Assembly (NCBI RefSeq): GCF_000969905.1
Contig: NZ_CP009520.1
Span: forward strand, 2,046,001-2,110,000
Reading direction: 5' to 3'
Source of the DNA: Methanosarcina vacuolata Z-761
GTDB lineage: Archaea > Halobacteriota > Methanosarcinia > Methanosarcinales > Methanosarcinaceae
DNA length: 64,000 bases
Shown here: one piece after another, positions 35,522 through 43,536 of the stretch
Layout of the letters: each line of letters opens with the position of its first letter
Numbering within the stretch: position 1 is the stretch's first letter
The notes under the pieces: model-generated
Database searches by the model: none
Told to the model about the DNA's origin: nothing
Seen by the model: only the letters and a program-made list of their open reading frames with translations
Program-made: the position numbers and the translations under genes

Positions 35522-36213
35522 TCTTACGTTTTGATACCATAGAGTAAGTCAGCATCCTTTCGGATTAGGGCAAATTTGGAACCCTTATACAATTGATTAC
35601 AAATTGTCATTCGCTTGCTACTCCCTTCCTCTACCCTCTATGTCATTGTTATCCTTTGCAGGATTCCTACCCTAGGGAACATATAGGGCTTACCAAGTTC
35701 TATAACATGAATAATTATGAATACCTTAGAAGCCATCTCTAAGCCGAGAGTTCTTTGTCCATTTCCCATTACGTCGAATAAGCCATAATGGTCTGACTCT
35801 TCACCTTTTGGTTCAAGTGTATCAGTCTAATTTCACTTGTCACTTGTTACGACTCTTACAATGGTTCACATTACGTTCTTCATAGTATTCTTATCCTAAC
35901 AGATGATTTAGATTAGACTTCCAAATTTCTCCATATTGTCCTATGAGCTTCACACCTTGACGTTATCATCAACGCATGTCATAGTAGGATTATCCCAAAT
36001 GGAAGGGATAGCATTTCTGCAATTCATGCTTTAGCTTTCTTGTCGCACAGTCCTATCAAGTACAGCGACCGCTATCACATGGTCCTTAAATATCTCCCCA
36101 CATTCTCCCAATGACTTATTCGATGTTAAGGTCGTTTGCTTCTTTTCATAACGTCTTGAGATCAGCTGAAATAGGCAGTGATCTCCTTCTTCGTCAAATG
36201 GGAGATATTTAGG

Positions 36214-36634
36214 TATTCAATTATTACTTGCCACAGAAAAATTGAGTTCAGTATTGGAAACGGCTTTTCAAACGACAGTATATTTATATTAAGTTATTCT
36301 TTTAATTGGCAAGTTGCTCTTGGGTTTGAATTGCCTTTCGCTAGAGAGGTATTTCTGTATCACACGATGCAAATGTCATAATAAACAAAGGCAAATCTCC
36401 ATCGAAATTTAACCTAAGTTTGAGACTTCTACGAAAACCTAAAATTGTCCCGTTATTTAGAGTCTATTCGAAAAGTGGTTATCTACTGCAACTTTTACAG
36501 TAATAGGATGAACAATAAAGATGAACAATAACAGGATGAAAAACCAAAGCAGCTACTCTGATTATAGACTTATTGTGACTTTTCAACATATATCATAGAT
36601 TTTCGGCAGACTTTTAAAAACAGAAGGAAGTACA
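36214..36634. other. intergenic region holding a repeat related to 37.8-38.15 kb
   Basis: From about 36277 to 36480 the sequence matches 37815-38145 in the same orientation, but lacks the ~115-base hairpin segment found in the second copy. The ORF at 36178-36381 has no family. No independent gene is seen. Confidence 0.55.
36277..36480 (+). repeat. dispersed repeat R6, copy without hairpin insert
   Basis: Shares with 37815-38145 the blocks atttatatta, ctagaraggtat, aggyaaatct and gaaaacctaaaattg, then cgaaaagtg. Comparison shows the second copy carries an extra ~115 bases including the hairpin element, so this copy approximates an empty site. Confidence 0.6.
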
Positions 36635-37303
36635 TTGATGAAAATCGGAAAGAGAGAAAAAAGAAGAAAACAACATCACCTTATTACTGAAATATTTAAA
36701 ATTGTGCTATATCTTTTTCTAAAATTAATAAAGCTACTGTTTAGTTTCCCAATTTACTTACTGAAAGCAATGAGGTTATTGTTTAGTTTCTCACTTCATT
36801 TACTGAAAGCAATGTGGCGACTATTCAGTCTCTCAATGCATTTACTGAAATCTTTATGGCTACTCTTCAGTTTCTTAATTCACTTACCGCATAGGCTTGT
36901 AAAACAATTCCTTAAAAAACCATCAAAACCAGTACTACCCACATTAGCCGAAATTGATGAAATGAACGGATACAAATTTGAAGAGTTTATGAAATGCGTT
37001 TATGAACAGTTAGGGTATTCAGTCTATCACACTCCATTTTCAGGTGATCAGGGTGCAGATCTGATTCTGACGTCAAAAGAAAAAACGAGAATCGCTGTTC
37101 AGGTCAAACGATACTCGGGTAAGGTATCAAACAGTGCAGTACAGGAAGTTGTAGCTGCAAAAGGCTTTTACAAATGTACCGAAGGCATAGTAGTTACGAA
37201 TAGTTATTTCACTGATTCTGCCAGAAAATTAGCTGAAGCAAATCTTATTGATTTAGTTGATAGAAATGAACTTGAAAAACTGATTAATACTATCCTGAAT
37301 TAA
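36635..37303 (+). CDS. membrane-attached Mrr-type restriction endonuclease-like protein
   Basis: 222 residues. The N-terminal ~22 residues are basic (MMKIGKREKRRKQHH). Residues ~33-90 are a hydrophobic stretch made of four 14-residue repeats of the type LFSFSLHLLKAMWR. The C-terminal ~115 residues are the Mrr_cat/restriction-endonuclease-like nuclease: EIDEMNGYKFEEFMKCVYEQLGY, then the catalytic GDQGADLIL with Asp and VQVKRYSGKV with Gln-x-Lys, and GIVVTNSYFTDSARKLA. Such proteins cut foreign or modified DNA or act in DNA quality control. The repeats would tether the nuclease to the membrane. It stands alone among mobile-element remnants. Confidence 0.85.
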   Translation: MMKIGKREKRRKQHHLITEIFKIVLYLFLKLIKLLFSFPIYLLKAMRLLFSFSLHLLKAMWRLFSLSMHLLKSLWLLFSFLIHLPHRLVKQFLKKPSKPVLPTLAEIDEMNGYKFEEFMKCVYEQLGYSVYHTPFSGDQGADLILTSKEKTRIAVQVKRYSGKVSNSAVQEVVAAKGFYKCTEGIVVTNSYFTDSARKLAEANLIDLVDRNELEKLINTILN

Positions 37304-37814
37304 GCTTTGAAAATGGATCAAGCTTGAATGTGAACTGCTTGCTTTTGTGTGACCTTTTGTCTGACCTTTTGTGTGACTTCGTTAAGTAACTATCTGCTCA
37401 TTCTTCCGGTTTAACTAACCTCTAATTAAACCTTAGTTTGACAGATTCTGTTACTTAATACATTATTTTTTACAAAAAACGCCTCGCGTTGATACATCAT
37501 TTTGTGGAACAGTAAAATATGTTAAAACTCTTTAAACACAAAGAATAAATTTGAATTGTATAAACAAAACCGAAGTCTGAAGTCAATTTATACATTATGA
37601 AATATATGTTTTTGTCAATTTTGGGATATTAAATAATATATATATTTTCCGATGTCTTCTATTCTACTCAGTAAAGAATAATTAGATTTAGAAAGGATAG
37701 ATGGAAAAAATACCCAAAAATAAGAGAACTTTCCAATGGATATATTGTCAGAATTCCATCACAATTTATTATTTTTAGATAGTAACATTGAGTAATATCA
37801 TCTCAAATGGTATG

Positions 37815-38145
37815 ATATTTATATTAAATTGCTCATTTAATTAGTAAGTCGCCCTCAGATTTGAGTTCCTTTTCACTAGAAAGGTATGTGTGTTGTTAGA
37901 CTACGCAGATATTATACTAAACCGATGCGTGCCATACTAAACAGAGGTCTGTCGTACTAAAAACGAACATGAGATTCTTTGAATAACATGCACAACCAAT
38001 GAAAATGCTTGCAGATGGCAGCATTTTCATGCTAAATAGAGGTAAATCTCATAGAAATTTAAACAAAGTCCGAGAATTTCATGAAAACCTAAAATTGCTC
38101 TGTGACTTAGAGCCTGTACGAAAAGTGATTATCCACTGTTGCTTT
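37815..38145 (+). repeat. dispersed repeat R6, copy with hairpin insert
   Basis: Matches 36277-36480 at both ends but carries about 115 extra bases near 37916-38034 that include the hairpin element. The ORF crossing it (37999-38202; GKSHRNLNKVREFHENLKLL) looks protein-like but has no valid start outside the insert; its family is unknown. Confidence 0.6.
37961..38034 (+). repeat. hairpin element H1, copy 1
   Basis: A 74-bp unit: aaacgaacatgagattcttt, then gaataacatgcacaa, and a perfect 9-bp-stem hairpin gaaaatgct...agcattttc. Three more copies in the opposite orientation lie at 47927-48000, 48000-48073 and 48384-48457. Confidence 0.85.
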
Positions 38146-38370
38146 GAAAATATGCAAGATGTAAAACCGAAGCTGATAAAAGAATATTTAGATCGATTGT
38201 AATTTTTACAACATTCGATTACTGACTTTTCGGATAGCTCTATTACCTAATAAATCAAAATCAATATCTGTTACCCCTGGCAATGGTACCAATATTCAAT
38301 ACTAATTAGGCATATGATTACATAGTAGGCATATGGTTACATAGCCAAAAATTTCGTGGAGTTGAACTAC

Positions 38371-38508
38371 GTGAACCCACTACGGCTAAGAAAGAAAGTA
38401 GATGTGCTCAAAAAAGCAATAAACCCATTTACCGTTATATTTTGGATATTTGCATCTGTGACTGTAGCCTTTACGTTGCTGGTTTTGAGACGAAAGAAGT
38501 CACCTTGA
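38371..38508 (+). CDS. possible 45-residue single-helix membrane protein
   Basis: GTG start with ggag nine bases upstream (in-frame TTG 38362 and GTG 38356 are alternatives). The protein starts MNPLRLRKKVDVLKKAINPF and has one membrane helix (VIFWIFASVTVAFTLLVL) and a basic end RRKKSP. It resembles many short one-helix archaeal proteins. It could also be the detached C-terminal anchor of a lost surface protein. Confidence 0.4.
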   Translation: MNPLRLRKKVDVLKKAINPFTVIFWIFASVTVAFTLLVLRRKKSP

Positions 38509-38616
38509 TGAAAAATAATTTTATTTTTTTCTTTTTATCCTGAATTGGCAAAAATCCTGATCTCAATTGTTCCTGGATGAAGACTCCAACTTTGAATTTG
38601 TTTCTTTTACTTAATC

Positions 38617-38741
38617 ATTCCACAATACCAAAATGGAATTGGAATTTATTCAACGTTTAACCTTTTGTATCGCAGGCTGTTGTATTATGAATTAGACTTC
38701 CAAATGATTTTGAGTCTGCGAAATCATTTCAGGATACAACA
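38617..38741 (-). repeat. dispersed repeat R3, copy 2
   Basis: Inverted copy of 5521-5645, 125 bp; see there. Confidence 0.7.
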
Positions 38742-38910
38742 AAATCTAAAATATGTCAGTTTATTATATAAGATCAGTTAAATAATAATATGACACCATC
38801 CGTTATAAAATGATGTTCTGTTTTCTATAGTGACGTTCTTTTTCCCTTTATCTAATTGTGAACTCTTACAAAAAATTCATGTGGAATAAACTCCTAAACT
38901 ATACATTACT

Positions 38911-40371
38911 ATGAGACAGTTAGCGGGAATATGGTTATTTATAGTACTGGGTCTGCTTTTCGGCCTGTTTGTAGATTTGGGGGCTGCAGATCCTGTTGCC
39001 TCGGGCGGGGACGTAAATATTTCAGAACTCAGAGCTTTTGACCTGCTCTGCAGATGTGAAACAGGATGTATAGTTAATACGGTTTCTCTTTCTTCTGACG
39101 GAAATTATCTTGCAGTTGGGGATTTTAATCATAATGTTTCTCTTTTTAATTTCGAGGGGAAGAAACTCTGGAATTATACTACTGGAGATATTGTTTACAC
39201 TGTATCGATCTCTCCCGATGGAACTGGCGTAGCTGCAGGAAGCAATGATAAGAAGGTATACTTTTTTAACAGGGAAGGGAAAGTGCTATGGAGTTACAAA
39301 ACCGGGGGCAACGTGAATTGTGTTGTGATCTCTTCCGATGGTTCATATGTAGCAGCAGGCAGTGACGACGGCAAGATTTACTTCTTTAATAAAGAAGGCA
39401 AGCTGTTATGGAATTTCGATTCCGGGGCTTCCGTCCGCAGTATAGCCCTCTCCAGAGAAGGCCCTTACGTTACAGCCGGAGGTTCTAATTATTGCATTTA
39501 TCTCTTTGACAAAGAAGGGAATAAAATCTGGGAACGAAGGACAGGTAGTGTAATCAATTGTGTATGCATTACTCCACAGGCCCATTATGTGGCTGCCGGA
39601 GGGTCCAATTATAATGTATATTTCCTTAACCAGAAAGGAGATTTTTCCTGGATACACAACCCTGCTTACTGGATCAGCAGCGTTTCCCTGACAAACAACG
39701 GTTCATATCTGGCAGCAGGAAGTTTTGACGATAAAGTATATCTGTTTAACAGCACAGGCACAAAACTCTGGGATTATAAGGTAAAAGATGATGTCTACAG
39801 TGTTGCAATTTCGCCGGATTCATCATTCATTGCAGCCGGAAGCTGGGACGATACGCTTTATGTCCTCGATCTCGATGGGAAGGAATTCTGGAACTACAGT
39901 TGCGGAGGAAATATTAATGACGTGTCCATTTCTCGCGATAGCTCGGCCCTTGCTGCAGCGAGTGATAACGGAGCAACATATCTTTTTGAGCGAAATTCCA
40001 CGGTTTTTGCACGGCTCTTTAAAGATTCGCGTTTCCTTTCAGGAGACGGGCTCGGACTGCCTTTAAAAGAAGGTACGGCAGTAACGGGAGGCATTGAAAA
40101 TGTAGTTGAGATTGCTTCAGCCTCTTCAGGTAAAGTGCCAGGTGATACAAAAAGTGAAAATGATCATGCTACGGAGAGTTCAGCTTCTACAGAAAGTTCA
40201 TCAAGGCTTCAGGGACTACTTAATTTCTTTAAATATCCAATATTCCTTTTACTGGCAGTTTTAATAGTGGCGATCTACCTGAAAAACCGAGCCTTTAAAA
40301 AACGGGCAAGAGAAGAAACTACGGAAGACTTTGAGAACCTTGATGATGAAAAACACAGGCCTGAAAACTAA
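38911..40371 (+). CDS. surface-anchored WD40/PQQ-like beta-propeller protein
   Basis: 486 residues. An N-terminal signal or anchor segment (GIWLFIVLGLLFGLFVDLGAAD) is followed by about eight ~41-residue blades with the repeated pattern VxSVSISxDGSYVAAGSxDxKVYLFNxEGKLLWNYxxG. A Ser/Glu-rich linker and a C-terminal helix (YPIFLLLAVLIVAIYLK) with charged tail complete it. The number of blades suits a closed 7-8-bladed propeller, a protein- or ligand-binding platform. Archaeal relatives are often enzyme-less surface proteins. It stands alone. Role outside the cell is inferred. Confidence 0.85.
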   Translation: MRQLAGIWLFIVLGLLFGLFVDLGAADPVASGGDVNISELRAFDLLCRCETGCIVNTVSLSSDGNYLAVGDFNHNVSLFNFEGKKLWNYTTGDIVYTVSISPDGTGVAAGSNDKKVYFFNREGKVLWSYKTGGNVNCVVISSDGSYVAAGSDDGKIYFFNKEGKLLWNFDSGASVRSIALSREGPYVTAGGSNYCIYLFDKEGNKIWERRTGSVINCVCITPQAHYVAAGGSNYNVYFLNQKGDFSWIHNPAYWISSVSLTNNGSYLAAGSFDDKVYLFNSTGTKLWDYKVKDDVYSVAISPDSSFIAAGSWDDTLYVLDLDGKEFWNYSCGGNINDVSISRDSSALAAASDNGATYLFERNSTVFARLFKDSRFLSGDGLGLPLKEGTAVTGGIENVVEIASASSGKVPGDTKSENDHATESSASTESSSRLQGLLNFFKYPIFLLLAVLIVAIYLKNRAFKKRAREETTEDFENLDDEKHRPEN

Positions 40372-40534
40372 TAAGAAAATTCGGAAATCTGAAATTTCAG
40401 CTCTGGAGGCTTAAACTTCCAGTTCTGCAGATTTAAGTTATGGAATTTGAATTCATTTGGGCTCGGTTAGGGAACAAAAACTAAGAATAGTTTTGAGACA
40501 GCCTGTTGACATCTCTTCATTTTCATCCATTTTC
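40372..40534. other. intergenic region with a solo MITE end
   Basis: 160 bases between convergent genes. The sequence ttttgagacagc near 40491-40502 is the complement of the left end of the 19391-19543 element. No terminator hairpin is obvious. Confidence 0.35.
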
Positions 40535-41242
40535 TCAATCTTTCTCAATCTCCGCATGGCTCCCATCGCAGAACGGTTTATTTCTGGATTTCCCGCACCT
40601 GCAGAGAGTGACCCTGTTTCTGATCTCGTACTGTTTGCCGTCGGCATATTTTATCGGGATGCCCCCACGTACCCATAGAGGACCGTGCTCGCCCTGGTGA
40701 AGCCCTTCCACAACAACAATCGATTTTTCAAGCTCAGGATCAATCGTTTTTCCTGTGGCATTGTCAATAATTACCAACCTGCCTGAAGGGCAGTTACTTG
40801 CTTCTTCTATAGCAATGTCTCGAGCTTCCGAGTTTTCGGGTTGCTGGACAAGGTTCCATATTTTCCCTGCCTGTGTGCAAAATCCTGCATGGACACATAG
40901 ATGCTTATTGTCAATAAGAGTCAGCAAAGAGCCAGTGATAACATTAGTTTCACTAAAGGGCGCAAAGTCTCCTGACTCGGTTCCGTCAAAGTGGATCTTT
41001 GAATGTGTCCCATCACAGAAAGGCTTATTCCCTGACTGGCCACATCGGCACAGAGCATACCGGTTCCTTATAGGGTATTTCTTGACTTCACGCCATATTA
41101 GACGTTCAGTGTCTTCATCTTTACAAATTTCCCAGGTCATAAGAGGAACTCTACCTGTCACCATATATGGACCGTTCTTAAACACAGTGATCTTCATGGA
41201 GTCATTGAGTAAATTTGATTTTTTTTCCATTTCTTCGACCAT
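40535..41242 (-). CDS. double CDGSH iron-sulfur protein
   Basis: 235 residues from the ATG at 41240-41242, with ggagg at the right distance; an ORF to 41347 is longer but unfamiliar. It has two CDGSH [2Fe-2S] sites: LCRCGQSGNKPFCDGTH (Cys65, Cys67, Cys76, His80) and CRCGKSRNKPFCDGSH (Cys214, Cys216, Cys225, His229). Between them lies a ferredoxin-like divergent Fe-S domain (LCVHAGFCTQAGKIW and NCPSGRLVI). The N-terminal part (ITVFKNGPYMVTGRVPL) repeats in the C-terminal half (GLHQGEHGPLWVRGGIPI). CDGSH clusters act in redox sensing or cluster transfer; the exact job is unknown. Followed upstream by a 16-bp tandem array. Confidence 0.9.
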   Translation of the reverse strand: MVEEMEKKSNLLNDSMKITVFKNGPYMVTGRVPLMTWEICKDEDTERLIWREVKKYPIRNRYALCRCGQSGNKPFCDGTHSKIHFDGTESGDFAPFSETNVITGSLLTLIDNKHLCVHAGFCTQAGKIWNLVQQPENSEARDIAIEEASNCPSGRLVIIDNATGKTIDPELEKSIVVVEGLHQGEHGPLWVRGGIPIKYADGKQYEIRNRVTLCRCGKSRNKPFCDGSHAEIEKD

Positions 41243-41365
41243 CTTGCAGCCTCCTATGTGTCTCAGTTTCTCACAATTTTCTATGGCAGAATCACCAATC
41301 ATTTTCAATATTTTCAAAAAAAGATTGTGAAGATTTATCATCTTCATGACAAGAAAATCATAAAC

Positions 41366-41491
41366 TTATGGATTGGCTAAATTATGGATTGGCTAAATTA
41401 TGGATTGGCTAAATTATGGATTGGCTAAATTATGGATTGGCTAAATTATGGATTGGCTAAATTATGGATTGACTAAATTATGGATTAAGCT
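41366..41491. repeat. 16-bp tandem array
   Basis: Seven copies of ttatggattggctaaa (one gactaaa variant) and a partial eighth lie between the divergent-free 5' side of the CDGSH gene and the 3' end of the flavin protein gene at 41502. It covers the promoter side of the CDGSH gene, so copy number might affect its expression. Confidence 0.95.
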
Positions 41492-41501
41492 TTAAGCGGG
41501 A

Positions 41502-41915
41502 TCAAAGCAGTTTCTGTCCTGGCTCTGCCCCAGCCCCGGGTTTGCACTCATAAACATCAGTAATTTTCATAACTGCAAGGGCTTTTGCAGGGAACCTGTC
41601 TCCTTTGCTCTTGACCATTTTATACATTTTCTCGTAATCTTCCCCTTCAGTCTTAATCTCAATATCTCCTTTTATCTGGTAGCAGCTTTTGATTTCCGGG
41701 CCCCATACATAGATCGCTCCCCTGGGGTTTTCATCAAGATTGTTGCGAGTTTTATTAAAATAGTTGTCTGCGATCCAGATTGTTTCTCCATCTTCCTGTA
41801 GGTCACACATGCCTATTGGTATGACATTTGGTTCTCCACCTTTAGATGCAGTTGCAAATGGAAAAATTTTCATCTTTGCAAAGTCTTCCTTCATTTCATC
41901 AGTTAACTTCACCAT
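41502..41915 (-). CDS. pyridoxamine 5'-phosphate oxidase-like flavin protein
   Basis: 137 residues of the PNPOx-like split-barrel fold that binds FMN. The pattern is ATASKGGEPNVIPIGMCDL, TIWIADNYFNKTRNNLDENP and a C-terminal VMKITDVYECKPG. Small members of the family are flavin reductases or oxygen- and F420-linked enzymes; catalytic residues are not diagnostic here. Stand-alone, on the same strand as the CDGSH gene and upstream of it, so a shared transcript is possible despite the tandem array between them. Confidence 0.85.
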   Translation of the reverse strand: MVKLTDEMKEDFAKMKIFPFATASKGGEPNVIPIGMCDLQEDGETIWIADNYFNKTRNNLDENPRGAIYVWGPEIKSCYQIKGDIEIKTEGEDYEKMYKMVKSKGDRFPAKALAVMKITDVYECKPGAGAEPGQKLL

Positions 41916-42206
41916 TTATTTCACCCCTTATTGAATTGGTTTTTATTAATATGGTTACAATCCTTATATAACTTTGAAGGTCTCAAATATATAAAAAGTC
42001 CCGGTGATTTTTGTTCCTTTTTTGTGGCTATAAGAAAGCGTACTGGAAGGCATAGAAATATCTGCCGGACTCGACAATCTGAGGTCACCTAATCTCAGCT
42101 ATTGTCATATTTGATAAACAATCCCCACACCCCTTTAACCTCAATCTTTTTTATCGTTTTTAATCTTGAGGATTATTGTATCCTCTTCAAATTGAGTGGA
42201 AGTCCC
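41916..42206. other. intergenic region with repeat R5
   Basis: About 290 bases, ending in R5 copy 2 (42178-42232), the probable terminus of the adjacent transposase remnant. No gene. Confidence 0.45.
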
Positions 42207-42232
42207 TCAATTTCCGCTCAATGAACTTTTTT
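42178..42232. repeat. dispersed repeat R5, copy 2
   Basis: Inverted copy of 13565-13620, overlapping the end of the transposase remnant. Confidence 0.65.
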
Positions 42233-42479
42233 CACTGATGAGTTGAGCCAGAGGGGCCATAGATGGTATCTCGAATTTGTTGGCGACTCTATCACATATG
42301 TACTGATATGCATTTACACCCAGTTTCTTTGCTGTCTGAACAATCGTCATAAATGTGTCATTTGTTTTTGTTCCTTCCTCTGTTATGGTCTGAAGGCTCA
42401 CATCCTTTTTTCTGACCTTTGCTCTCGACGCCAGTTTCGCTGCATTGTTATGCAGTGGACTCTCTGGAAAAATCAGCAC
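42207..42479 (-). pseudogene. transposase C-terminal remnant (IS66-like)
   Basis: 90 residues resembling the C-terminus of an IS66-like transposase: LHNNAAKLASRAKVRKKDVS then TEEGTKTNDTFMTIVQTAKKLG and YQYICDRVANKFEIPSMAPL. In intact relatives the HNNAAE motif carries the catalytic Glu, replaced here by Lys. The N-terminal catalytic residues are absent. It is different from the intact IS66 copy at 1506-3033. Clearly dead. Confidence 0.65.
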
Positions 42480-42786
42480 CTTTAACAGCTATTCCTTGTT
42501 CTCCTTCGTTTTGGTGATTCTTTCATCCAGCTGTTCATATCTTGTTTAGAAATATTCAAAAAATAACTTCATGTTTTTACATTGGAAATTGCTTTATAAC
42601 TTCACTTCCACAAATAATCATCAAATACAATTTTCATTTTTTCCTTGAAGGTCTCACTTTTTAGCCGCAATCTTGTGCCGGGCAAAGAAGGCACCGAGGT
42701 GATGTCAGGTCTGTCTCTGGATAATGTCAGCCAGTAGCAGCAGTGTCACCCTGTGAATACGAATTCAACGAACAAAAATAAAGAGG
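42480..42786. other. intergenic region
   Basis: About 300 AT-rich bases; the upstream part is probably decayed transposon DNA. The region ends at the lipoprotein gene start, with gaggatga just upstream. No other feature is seen. Confidence 0.35.
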
Positions 42787-43482
42787 ATGAGTAAAGTGAA
42801 AATAAAGAAAATATTCAAGTCAATGCTCCTGTTAATTTTCATAACTCTGGCTCTTTTTACTTCAGGCTGCACGGAAAAAAACCTGAGTGCCGAAGATATT
42901 GCAACCCAGATGCTGGAGAAACAGGACAGCATTCAAGATTATTCGTATACAATGCATTCTACTTACTACACCGGGGAAAAGGCCATAGAAACCGAATTTA
43001 AAACCATATACAAGAAACCTCATATGATTAAGAACTTTATACAGGAACCAGGAAAAGAGGAAGAGACGCTTGTACTTTCAGATGGAGAATTCCGGTGGAC
43101 CTATACCCCCGGCACAAATACAGTAATGAAAACAAAGCTCCCCAAAACTTCTGAACTAACTAAAAGTGACTATCTGACCCTAATAGGAATTACCCTTAAT
43201 GATACGAATGTCTCTTTACTGGGAGTTGAGAAACTTGACAATAGGGAAACGTATCTGCTGAAAACAAGTCCTAAAGAAACCGGAGAAAGTGCTGCACAAT
43301 ACTATACAAAAGTCTGGGTAGATAAAGAAACATGGATGCCTCTTAAGTACGAGATGTACGACAGTAGTGGAAACCTGACAGCAAAAGTCGAAATATGGGA
43401 TCTTAAGGTTAATTCCGGAATTCCAGATTCTGAATTTGTGTTCAATATTCCTGATGGCGCTGAAATAAAAACAACAGGTTAA
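42787..43482 (+). CDS. LolA-like outer-surface lipoprotein
   Basis: 231 residues. The signal peptide ends in a lipobox: SMLLLIFITLALFTSGC, with Cys28 the lipidation site. The mature domain is a LolA/LolB-like lipoprotein-localisation fold: MLEKQDSIQDYSYTMHSTYY, TLVLSDGEFRWTYTPG, VWVDKETWMPLKYEMYDSSG and VFNIPDGAEI. Archaeal members of this family (DUF-like, related to outer-membrane carrier proteins) bind hydrophobic ligands in a half-barrel; the ligand is unknown. It lies 54 bases upstream of dinB on the same strand, but a regulatory link is only positional. Confidence 0.82.
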   Translation: MSKVKIKKIFKSMLLLIFITLALFTSGCTEKNLSAEDIATQMLEKQDSIQDYSYTMHSTYYTGEKAIETEFKTIYKKPHMIKNFIQEPGKEEETLVLSDGEFRWTYTPGTNTVMKTKLPKTSELTKSDYLTLIGITLNDTNVSLLGVEKLDNRETYLLKTSPKETGESAAQYYTKVWVDKETWMPLKYEMYDSSGNLTAKVEIWDLKVNSGIPDSEFVFNIPDGAEIKTTG

Positions 43483-43536
43483 TACTTTCACTCGACTTCC
43501 TCAAACCTTTTTTATATTTTTTTCTATCTAAGAGTA

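Larger units (their letters stand above)
33640..36048 (-). mobile_element. complete group II intron
   Basis: 2409 bases on the minus strand. It begins gtgcgacaag, the group II consensus 5' end, and carries an internal reverse transcriptase gene. It ends with domain V (33680-33714; gagctgtatgaggtgaaagt, then the complementary tail ending acagttct) and domain VI (33640-33679) with a probable branch-point A seven bases from the 3' end gctgac. Excision at exactly these boundaries joins the two istB pieces in frame, supporting both splice sites. Two 5' fragments of related introns lie at 13197-13540 and 58195-58580. Confidence 0.9.
33535..36213 (-). pseudogene. istB remnant (IS21-family helper ATPase) split by a group II intron
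   Basis: The 5' exon part (36213-36049) reads PKYLPFDEEGDHCLFQLISRRYE then TLTSNKSLGECGEIF and VAVLDRT. The 3' part (33639-33535) reads LQHSATINIKGESYRLKEKK and ends in TAG. Together they give the IstB C-terminal signature (...SRRYE..TLTSN...GEIF...VLDRxLxHSxTINIKGESYRLKE). The N-terminal half with the Walker A motif is absent; upstream of 36213 the frame is broken (a VIIEYL-like stretch in another frame), and no istA is present. It is therefore a dead IS21 fragment that served as the intron's target. Confidence 0.8.
37304..38910. other. 1.6-kb repeat-rich gene desert
   Basis: Contains small duplications (tgaccttttgt near 37350-37375; aggcatatg-ttacatag near 38310-38344), R6 copy 2, a hairpin element, a possible small membrane protein at 38371-38508 and R3 copy 2. 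No large gene. Confidence 0.5.
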
